This document shows positions 6,902 through 12,792 of a stretch of 18,537 nucleotides of DNA, in pieces; position 1 is the stretch's first letter, and every line of letters starts with the position of its first letter. The notes under the pieces were generated by a model. It saw nothing but the letters and a program-made list of their open reading frames with translations, ran no database searches and was not told the origin of the DNA. The stretch spans positions 1 to 18,537 of the forward strand of contig DATCKG010000007.1 of assembly GCA_036562385.1 (NCBI GenBank). The letters are read 5' to 3'. This DNA comes from DATCKG01 sp036562385 (GTDB taxonomy: Bacteria; Bacillota; Sulfobacillia; Symbiobacteriales; Symbiobacteriaceae). The translations under genes and the position numbers were made by a program.

Positions 6902-7557
6902 CCGTCAGCGTGGCCCTCTTTCTTACCTTCGAAGGCATGGATGGGTCCGGAAAGACAACACAGCTGAAGCTGCTGCTGGAATACCTGGAGAGCCGGGGGA
7001 TTGACTTCGTGTTCACCCGGGAGCCGGGCGGCACGCCGCTGGCAGAGCGGATCCGGGAACTGCTGCTGGACCCGGCCCATGCCGGCATGTCTGTGGTCGC
7101 TGAAGCCCTCCTGTTTGCCGCCGGGCGCACGGATCACGTCAACCGGGTGATCCGTCCGGCCCTGGAAGCAGGGAAAGTGGTGATCTGCGATCGCTTTGTC
7201 GATTCCAGCCTGGTCTACCAGGGCTACGCCGGCGGGCTTCCCCTGGAATTCCTGATCCAGATCAACGAAATGGCCACGGGGGCGCTCAAACCCCACCGGA
7301 CCATCGTGCTGGACATCGATCCGGTGCTGGCCCTGCAGCGAAAGAACGGGGAGGCGGCGGATCGGATCGAACAGAAAGACCTGTGGTTCCATCAGCAGGT
7401 ACGGGAAGGATACCGGGAACTGGCGAGGATGGAACCTCGCCGGATCAAACTGGTGGACGCTTCGGGCCCTGTGGAGGAGGTGCAGCGGCGGATTCGTTCC
7501 CTCGTGGACGAGGTCCTGCCCGCCCGCTCCGCCTCGCGGCTGCAGAGGGGCACATGA
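6898..7557 (+). CDS. tmk: Thymidylate kinase
   Basis: Phosphorylates dTMP to dTDP using ATP, an essential step of dTTP synthesis in the cytosol. The 219-residue protein has P-loop GMDGSGKT (13-20), TREPGGT (40-46, base and phosphate binding) and the DRF motif (98-100, DRFVDSSLVYQGYA), with a C-terminal LID region (RIEQKDLWFHQQVREGYREL). The frame is open far upstream, but that part overlaps the decarboxylase gene. GTG at 6898 overlaps the decarboxylase stop in a GTGA junction and has AGGTGG 7 nt upstream. A GTG at 6910 (MALFLTFEG) is the alternative. Normal length for TMK. Position between yaaO-like and yaaQ-like genes matches Bacillus. Confidence 0.95.
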   Translation: MTVSVALFLTFEGMDGSGKTTQLKLLLEYLESRGIDFVFTREPGGTPLAERIRELLLDPAHAGMSVVAEALLFAAGRTDHVNRVIRPALEAGKVVICDRFVDSSLVYQGYAGGLPLEFLIQINEMATGALKPHRTIVLDIDPVLALQRKNGEAADRIEQKDLWFHQQVREGYRELARMEPRRIKLVDASGPVEEVQRRIRSLVDEVLPARSASRLQRGT

Positions 7558-7575
7558 TGAGGGAGGTGACCCAGG

Positions 7576-7905
7576 GTGAAACTGGTGGTAGCTGTGATCC
7601 AGGACAAGGATGCTCCCCGTCTCCTGGAGGCCCTGACGAAAGAAGGCTTCCGGGCTACGAAACTGGCCAGTACCGGCGGTTTCCTCCGGGAAGGCAACAC
7701 CACGCTGCTGGTCGGCGTGGAGGATGAGCAGGTGGAGCGGGTTGTCCACCTCATCAAGAACACCTGCCGTGCCCGGGAGCAGCTGGTCACCCCGCTGGCC
7801 CCCATGGGAGGTCCCGCGGACACCTACATTCCGTATCCCGTGGAAGTCCTGGTTGGTGGCGCCACGGTCTTCGTGCTGAATGTGGAGCGCTTTGAAAAAT
7901 TCTAG
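7576..7905 (+). CDS. darA: PII-like cyclic-di-AMP receptor DarA (YaaQ/PstA)
   Basis: A 109-residue PII-like signal protein of the DUF970 family that binds cyclic di-AMP as a trimer. Typical stretches are KLVVAVIQDKDAPRLLEAL, FRATKLASTGGFLREGNTTL (nucleotide-binding loop region), LLVGVEDEQV and VGGATVFVLNVERFEKF at the C-terminus. Length is that of Bacillus YaaQ. GTG at 7576 has a strong GGGAGGTGA 6 nt upstream. It follows tmk by 18 nt and precedes holB by 12 nt, the conserved neighbourhood. The downstream effector of DarA remains unclear in the family. Confidence 0.95.
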   Translation: MKLVVAVIQDKDAPRLLEALTKEGFRATKLASTGGFLREGNTTLLVGVEDEQVERVVHLIKNTCRAREQLVTPLAPMGGPADTYIPYPVEVLVGGATVFVLNVERFEKF

Positions 7906-7917
7906 GAGGCTTGCTCT

Positions 7918-8937
7918 GTGGCGTGGGCATCCATCGTCGGACAGCCTGTGGCGCGGCGGTTGCTGCAGCAGGCGGTCCGGACGGGAAGGGTTGCACAGGC
8001 GTACCTCTTCTCAGGGCCCGAAGGGGTTGGAAAGCGAACGGCGGCACTGGAACTGGCGCGATCGCTGACCTGCCTGAACTTGCAACCGGACGGCGATGCG
8101 TGCGGCACCTGTTCCTCGTGCCGCAAACTCATGACAGTGCCTCCGGTTCATCCCGACGTGACGCTCGTGGAACCGGAGGGCCGCTTTATCAAGACGGATC
8201 AGATCCGTTCCCTGCAGGCAGCGATGTATGCACGGCCGACGGAGGGCCGCACCCGGGTGGCCATCATTGACGGGGCCGACCGGATGAATCCAGAGTCGGG
8301 CAACCGGCTGCTGAAACTGTTGGAGGAGCCCCCCTCCTTTGCCGTCATCATTCTGCTGACCAGCAACGTCTCCGGGGTTCTGCCCACGATCCTCTCGCGG
8401 TGTCAGATCGTTCACTTCCCCCCGGTACCGGCGGAGGCGGTGGCGGAGGTCCTGGAGCGGATAGCCGGTCTGGATCCCCGGCAGGCCAGGCTGTTTGCCG
8501 CCCTGTCCGGTGGAAGCATCGGACAGGCCATGCGGCTCGCCCAGGATCCCACGGCGGCGGAGCAGCGGGAGGGGGCGGCCGCGTTTTTGGAGCGGCTCCG
8601 GGATCAGGACGATTTTGACCTCCTGAGGGAGGCAGAAGCCCTGGAGAAGCAGAAAGACCAACTGGATCAGTGGCTGGAGTGGCTGCTGATCTGGCTCCGG
8701 GATGCCCTTCTGGTGGCGAAGACGGGATCGGATCAACTGGTGCTGAATGCAGACCGGCTGCCGGAGGTTCACAGGCTCGCCGGTCGCTTCGGGGCTGCAC
8801 CGCTGCTTTCCATGCTGACGATTGTGGTTGAGACCCGCAGGCATATCCAGCGGAACGCGAACCTCCGGCTGGCACTGGACCTCATGATGCTGCGCCTCGG
8901 CGCCACGGCGCGGACGGCGGGAACCGCCACATACTAG
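7918..8937 (+). CDS. holB: DNA polymerase III delta' subunit
   Basis: Clamp-loader subunit that, with delta and DnaX, opens the sliding clamp at primer ends. The 339-residue protein starts AWASIVGQPVARRLLQQAV, has a Walker-A-like GPEGVGKRT (33-41), zinc-finger cysteines (C52 and CGTCSSC at 62-68), LLKLLEEPPS and the SRC motif (LSRCQ, ~160-164) that supplies the arginine finger. The C-terminal third is helical and diverged, as usual for delta'. GTG at 7918 is preceded by AGGAGG with 8-nt spacing. In Bacillus yaaR lies between yaaQ and holB; here the gap is only 12 nt and yaaR is absent. Confidence 0.94.
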   Translation: MAWASIVGQPVARRLLQQAVRTGRVAQAYLFSGPEGVGKRTAALELARSLTCLNLQPDGDACGTCSSCRKLMTVPPVHPDVTLVEPEGRFIKTDQIRSLQAAMYARPTEGRTRVAIIDGADRMNPESGNRLLKLLEEPPSFAVIILLTSNVSGVLPTILSRCQIVHFPPVPAEAVAEVLERIAGLDPRQARLFAALSGGSIGQAMRLAQDPTAAEQREGAAAFLERLRDQDDFDLLREAEALEKQKDQLDQWLEWLLIWLRDALLVAKTGSDQLVLNADRLPEVHRLAGRFGAAPLLSMLTIVVETRRHIQRNANLRLALDLMMLRLGATARTAGTATY

Positions 8938-8957
8938 GCAGGAGAAAGCGCTCGTCC

Positions 8958-8987
8958 TTGCCTCAGCAAGGGTTGAACTCCTATACT
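8958..8987 (+). promoter_or_regulatory. Candidate sigma-A promoter for ricT
   Basis: TTGCCT at 8958-8963 and TATACT at 8982-8987 are separated by 18 nt in the 97-nt holB-ricT gap. The -10 matches consensus at five of six bases, the -35 at four. A transcript would start near 8994, leaving ~40 nt before the ricT ATG. Read-through from holB is also likely because no terminator is seen. Confidence 0.4.
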
Positions 8988-9034
8988 CAAGGGTGGCATT
9001 TCGTTGGTTGTGTCACCCGAAAGGAGGTGACCCG

Positions 9035-10261
9035 ATGGTCCGCGTAGTGGGCGTGCGCTTCCGAAAGGCCGGGAAGATCTACTACTTCGATCCGGATGGC
9101 CTCTCCATCCCGGTGGGCGCCAAGGTGGTTGTGGAGACCGCCCGGGGCGTGGAGTACGGTGAGGTTGCCGTCGGGCCCAAGGATGTCCCCGAGGAAGAAG
9201 TGGTGCAACCACTGAAAAAGGTCCTCCGGGTCGGGACGGAAGAGGACGCGCGGATTGCGCAGGAGAACAAGCGGAAAGAAAAGGAAGCCTTTGCCATTGC
9301 CCTGGAGAAAATCGCCCACCATGGTCTGGACATGACCCTGGTGGACGTCGAATATACCTTTGACAATTCAAAGATCATCTTCTATTTTACGGCCGAGGGC
9401 CGGGTGGACTTTCGGGAACTGGTGCGTGATCTGGCCAGCGTCTTCCGCACCCGGATCGAGCTGCGGCAAATCGGCGTGCGGGACGAGGCGAAGATGCTGG
9501 GCGGCATCGGCCCCTGTGGCCGTGAGCTCTGCTGCTGCACCTTTCTGGGTGAGTTTGCGCCGGTCTCCATCCGCATGGCCAAGGACCAGAATCTTTCCCT
9601 GAACCCCAGCAAGATTTCGGGGCTGTGCGGGCGGCTGATGTGCTGCCTGCGGTTTGAACAGGAGACCTACGAGGCTGCCAAGAAGGATCCGACGCTGGCT
9701 CCCGGTTACGTTCCGCCGGTGATCCCCAGCGACGAGGAGGATCTGGAGGAGCTGGAGGAACTGGTGGATCCGGAGCCTCCACCGGAACAAGCGAAGGTGA
9801 TCGACCTGAATGCCCGCTTCGCCAAGACCGCGGCGGTCTCCGAACCGGAACCTTTGCCGGAGCTGCCGCCGCTGGAGGAGAAAGGCGGCGAAGCGGATAC
9901 ACCGAAGGCAGCGCGAAAAGAAAAGGAGAAGGAAAAAGAGAAGAGTAAGAACAAGGAGAAGGCAAACCGGCCGGCTTCGTCCAAGGGGCACAAGCAGAAC
10001 GCAGCCAAACAGGGAGCGGAGCGGCCGGCAGGGCGGTCCGGCAAGGCCCGTCAGGGAGGTGCCGGCGCCCGGAAAGGACAGACGAAGGAACGGGCCGCCC
10101 AGCCCCAGGCTCAGACCAAGGCGGTGGGCAGTCGCGGCGGGGAGTCCGCGGAAAAGCAGGAAAGCCGCCAGCGGAGCCATCGCGGGCAGCGGCGGAAATC
10201 AGCGGAGAAGGCCCGGCAAGAGCCCCTTCCGGACAAGCAGGTCCGGGAGGTGGCGGAGTAA
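9035..10261 (+). CDS. ricT: RicT (YaaT), PSP1-domain Fe-S protein of the Ric complex, with a long charged tail
   Basis: A 408-residue protein. Residues 1-~230 form the PSP1 C-terminal-type domain of RicT, which with RicA and RicF makes a [4Fe-4S]-binding complex that directs RNase Y mRNA processing and affects Spo0A phosphorylation in Bacillus. Seven cysteines are visible: C161, C166, C167, C168 in GPCGRELCCC and C198, C203, C204 in GLCGRLMCC, at the positions expected for cluster ligands. ATG 9035 has a near-perfect AAAGGAGGTGA; an earlier in-frame ATG at 8993 has none. From ~residue 230 the protein becomes acidic and then, from ~290, a lysine/arginine/glutamate/glutamine low-complexity tail (KEKEKEKEK and onwards) of ~120 residues that Bacillus RicT (~275 residues) lacks. 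Probably disordered. Confidence 0.93.
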   Translation: MVRVVGVRFRKAGKIYYFDPDGLSIPVGAKVVVETARGVEYGEVAVGPKDVPEEEVVQPLKKVLRVGTEEDARIAQENKRKEKEAFAIALEKIAHHGLDMTLVDVEYTFDNSKIIFYFTAEGRVDFRELVRDLASVFRTRIELRQIGVRDEAKMLGGIGPCGRELCCCTFLGEFAPVSIRMAKDQNLSLNPSKISGLCGRLMCCLRFEQETYEAAKKDPTLAPGYVPPVIPSDEEDLEELEELVDPEPPPEQAKVIDLNARFAKTAAVSEPEPLPELPPLEEKGGEADTPKAARKEKEKEKEKSKNKEKANRPASSKGHKQNAAKQGAERPAGRSGKARQGGAGARKGQTKERAAQPQAQTKAVGSRGGESAEKQESRQRSHRGQRRKSAEKARQEPLPDKQVREVAE

Positions 10262-10280
10262 CGGTACCCAACGAAAAACC

Positions 10281-10315
10281 GGCGCCCCGTCCAACAAGGG
10301 GTCGGGGCGCCTTTC
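10281..10315 (+). terminator. Weak intrinsic terminator or attenuator after ricT
   Basis: GGCGCCCCG (10281-10289) pairs with CGGGGCGCC (10303-10311) around a 13-nt loop, followed by TTTCCTAT. The stem is strong but the U-run is short, so partial read-through into rsmI is likely. It lies 20 nt after the ricT stop in a 90-nt gap. Confidence 0.6.
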
Positions 10316-10351
10316 CTATAGGCGGCAGTCTGCCGGCCGTTTGCCCTGAAA

Positions 10352-11239
10352 GTGGCGCGGGGGGCACCGGATGTGGGAACGCTTTACCTGGTGGGAACGC
10401 CGATCGGAAACCTGGAAGACATCAGCATGCGGGCGCTGCGAATCTTGCGGGAAGTGTCGGTGATTGCTGCCGAGGACACGCGGCAGACCCGCAAGCTTTT
10501 GAGCCATTTTGACATTCACACGCCACTGGTCAGCTATCACGAGCACAATCAGCGGACCGCGGGGCCTGCTCTCATTGCCCGCCTGGCCGCGGGGGAGGAC
10601 GTCGCCCTGGTGACCGACGCCGGCATGCCGGCCATCTCGGATCCCGGCGAAAACCTGGTGCGGCAGGCGGTGGCGGCAGGCATCCGGGTGGTACCGGTAC
10701 CCGGTCCCACCGCGTTCGTCGCGGCGCTGGTGGTGTCGGGGCTGCCTACCGACCGGTTTGTTTTTGAGGGCTTTCTGCCCACCAAGAAGAAGGATCGGGA
10801 AGCGGCGCTGGCCCGTTTGAAGCAGGAGCAGCGCACCTGGATTCTGTACGAGGCGCCCCACCGGCTTCTGGAGACCCTGGAGGATCTGGACCGGACGCTG
10901 GGCGAGCGCCCCATGGCTGTGGCCCGGGAGCTTACCAAGGTGCATGAGGAGGTGCTCCGCGGCACGCCCCGACAGCTCCTGCAGCACTTCCGGAACCACC
11001 CGCCCAGGGGGGAGTTTGTCCTCGTCGGACAAGGCGCCTCTGTGGATGCCGCGCAGCCCCACGAGGAGACGAAGCCTGCCGCTCAGGAGGAACTGGCCCG
11101 GGCGGTGGCGGAACTGGAGGCCCGGGGCATGGATCGGAAGGCTGCCATGAAAGAAGTGGCTGCCCGGTTCGGGGTCACCCGGCGGGAGGTATACGAGGCC
11201 GTGGTGGCCGCGAAGGAGCGCTTTGAAACAGAAGCATAA
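10352..11239 (+). CDS. rsmI: 16S rRNA (cytidine1402-2'-O)-methyltransferase
   Basis: A cytosolic SAM-dependent methyltransferase of the tetrapyrrole-methylase fold that 2'-O-methylates C1402 in the 16S decoding centre. Signatures are YLVGTPIGNLEDIS near the start, IAAEDTRQTRKLL, VTDAGMPAISDPGE and VPVPGPTAFVAAL, followed by FEGFLPTKKKDRE. The C-terminal ~50 residues form the helical RsmI extension (MDRKAAMKEVAARFGVTRRE). Length 295 is usual. GTG 10352 has little ribosome-binding sequence; GTG 10373 (giving MGTLYLVGTPIGNL) has six G at 10359-10364 upstream and could be the true start. Equivalent to Bacillus yabC, also next to abrB; yabA, yabB and yazA are missing between it and ricT. Confidence 0.94.
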   Translation: MARGAPDVGTLYLVGTPIGNLEDISMRALRILREVSVIAAEDTRQTRKLLSHFDIHTPLVSYHEHNQRTAGPALIARLAAGEDVALVTDAGMPAISDPGENLVRQAVAAGIRVVPVPGPTAFVAALVVSGLPTDRFVFEGFLPTKKKDREAALARLKQEQRTWILYEAPHRLLETLEDLDRTLGERPMAVARELTKVHEEVLRGTPRQLLQHFRNHPPRGEFVLVGQGASVDAAQPHEETKPAAQEELARAVAELEARGMDRKAAMKEVAARFGVTRREVYEAVVAAKERFETEA

Positions 11240-11268
11240 CAAAAAGCACTCCCTGAAAGAGAGTGCTT
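11239..11268 (-). terminator. Rho-independent terminator of abrB
   Basis: Read on the minus strand, AAGCACTC (11268-11261) pairs with GAGTGCTT (11251-11244) around a 9-nt loop and is followed by TTTGTTATG, with a run of five T beginning inside the stem. It lies 33 nt past the abrB stop. On the + strand the following bases are TGACAATATC, so it is weak for rsmI, which ends at 11239. Confidence 0.8.
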
Positions 11269-11300
11269 GACAATATCACGATCTATCACGATGGAATCCC

Positions 11301-11561
11301 TTAACCGGCGTGGGAGACCCGATCCGCCATGGACGCCAGGCAGGACTGACACACGTTCTTCCCCTTGAAGTTCACGACGTTAGCAGCGTTGCCGCAGAAG
11401 ACGCAGGCCGGCTCGTACTTCCGCAGGATGATCTTATCGCCGTCCACGTAGATCTCCAGGGAGTCCTTCTCCTCGATGTTGAGCGTGCGCCGCAGCTCAA
11501 TCGGGATGACCACCCGCCCGAGTTCATCGACCTTGCGAACGATACCGGTGGACTTCATCAT
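11301..11561 (-). CDS. abrB: AbrB family transition-state regulator with C-terminal zinc-ribbon-like cysteines
   Basis: An 86-residue DNA-binding protein. Residues 1-~50 (KSTGIVRKVDELGRVVIPIE, then LRRTLNIEEKDSLEIYVDGD) are almost identical to the swapped-hairpin AbrB N-domain of Bacillus, a global repressor of post-exponential genes. In place of the Bacillus C-terminal multimerisation domain there is CVFCGNAANVVNFKGKNVCQSC, two CxxC pairs spaced like a zinc ribbon, as in clostridial AbrB-type proteins. Two ATG codons (11561, 11558) stand together after GGAGGGAGACAGAGG; either may be used. It is transcribed alone, converging on rsmI and diverging from nurA. It probably controls its own AT-rich upstream region. 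Confidence 0.95.
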   Translation of the reverse strand: MMKSTGIVRKVDELGRVVIPIELRRTLNIEEKDSLEIYVDGDKIILRKYEPACVFCGNAANVVNFKGKNVCQSCLASMADRVSHAG

Positions 11562-11790
11562 AGCCTCTGTCTCCCTCCTCGCTAGTCAGGGTACTGCCGT
11601 GGCGCATTACCAGTGTAAGGGAACCATAACAGCAGGAATCATCAAGCTATAATTTTATCATTATCTTAGATATCTTTTGGGATTCGCATAGTTGAGCTAT
11701 GCCCATGCCCTAGGATAACCATAACTGGATAATCGTCCTAAGTCAAGGGGGCAAATTGGGCATTCTAACCAAAGGCGGGTCACAACTCAG
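11562..11790. promoter_or_regulatory. AT-rich divergent regulatory region between abrB and nurA
   Basis: A 229-nt gap, clearly AT-rich at 11640-11735 in an otherwise very GC-rich window. It contains a small palindrome GCATAG/CTATGC (11686-11691, 11697-11702), two GGATAA repeats 14 nt apart (11713-11718 and 11727-11732), the second within GATAAT (11728-11733), which could serve as a -10, and an A/T stretch around TATAATTTTATCATTATC. I cannot assign a full -35/-10 pair with confidence on either strand. AbrB proteins favour AT-rich, loosely defined sites, so autoregulation and control of nurA-herA from here are plausible inferences. Confidence 0.5.
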
Positions 11791-12771
11791 ATGATTAATA
11801 CTTGGGTTGTGCAATTAAAGGAACTGAATGGCCAACTGCGGGATTCCTTTTCCGATGGAAGGTTAGGGGATCGCTTCCACCGCAGGGAGCTGCTGGAACG
11901 CCACATTGGCCCCATCCGCCGAATGGCGCGGCTGGATACCGCCGAACTCAGCCGTGTGCTGGGCGGGCGCCCTCTGGTGGGAGTGGATGGATCCGTCAAC
12001 ACCTTCGGCCGTCAGCATCCTTACTACGTCGATTTCTTCCGGGCGATGGCCATGCCGTCTCAGGGGGAACCCCTGGTCCGGCAGGATCTGTACTGCCCCC
12101 TTACCGCGCCGGAGACCCCGCCGGTGCCGCCGGGGGCGGGAGAGGCAGAGATCCGTCAGGCCAGGCTGGCGGCCCTGGAGGTCGAGGTGGCCATCGCGGC
12201 GGTGGAGCAGTTTCGCCCGCGCCTGCTGCTCATGGACGGGCCCCTGGTCCGCTTTGACATGCGGGCCCAGGATCTTTTCCGGCTGCTGCGGGAAAAGGCG
12301 CTGGAGCACGACACCTTGCTGATCGGCTGTATCGAGAACATCGAATCGCGGGTGATCACCACGCTTCTGGGCGATCAGGCGCCCGCGGGGTGGCGAGGCC
12401 GCTACGACCGGGATATCCTCTGGGACGTGCTGGACTATGGGGAGATCCTGCAGGTGAACCGGCCGGCCAAGGGCCGGGAGGGGGAAGAAGGGGAATCGCT
12501 CCCCCATATCCGAACCTGGTTTATGCAGGCTTCCACCACGCCAGGGGTGGTGGGGCTGGACATGCTGGAGGAGCAGGTGCCGGATGCCGCCGGGATGGTA
12601 AACTACCTCTTCAGCCTCACTCCGGCCGACGGCCGGGGCATTCCGATCTGGCTGGACTTGGTGGACCGGGCTGTGCGGCTGACCGACGGGGAGATGACCG
12701 CCTACGTGGAACTGCTGGATCCGGCGGTCCGGCGGCTCTTTGCCTCCAAGCGGGATGCCCGATTCTTCTGA
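11791..12771 (+). CDS. nurA: NurA-domain 5'-3' nuclease
   Basis: A 326-residue NurA-family protein. NurA is a nuclease that works with the HerA hexameric translocase to resect DNA ends for recombinational repair in archaea and some thermophilic bacteria. Visible signatures are VGVDGSVN (63-70, candidate metal ligand D66), the helix LAALEVEVAIAAVEQF with E129/E131, and LLLMDGPLVRFD (146-156, candidate ligand D149). No signal peptide or membrane segment. ATG 11791 is the first start; AAAGGCGGG lies somewhat far upstream. It is 21 nt before herA, and this adjacency is the strongest support for the call. Catalytic residues were placed by pattern, not alignment. Confidence 0.9.
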   Translation: MINTWVVQLKELNGQLRDSFSDGRLGDRFHRRELLERHIGPIRRMARLDTAELSRVLGGRPLVGVDGSVNTFGRQHPYYVDFFRAMAMPSQGEPLVRQDLYCPLTAPETPPVPPGAGEAEIRQARLAALEVEVAIAAVEQFRPRLLLMDGPLVRFDMRAQDLFRLLREKALEHDTLLIGCIENIESRVITTLLGDQAPAGWRGRYDRDILWDVLDYGEILQVNRPAKGREGEEGESLPHIRTWFMQASTTPGVVGLDMLEEQVPDAAGMVNYLFSLTPADGRGIPIWLDLVDRAVRLTDGEMTAYVELLDPAVRRLFASKRDARFF

Positions 12772-12792
12772 TCAGGAAGGGAGGCATGCACC

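Noticed and set aside
9901..9960. Purine-rich AAG/GAG repeats in the ricT tail as a DNA repeat element
   Set aside because: They keep the reading frame and encode the Lys/Glu tail; low-complexity coding explains them.
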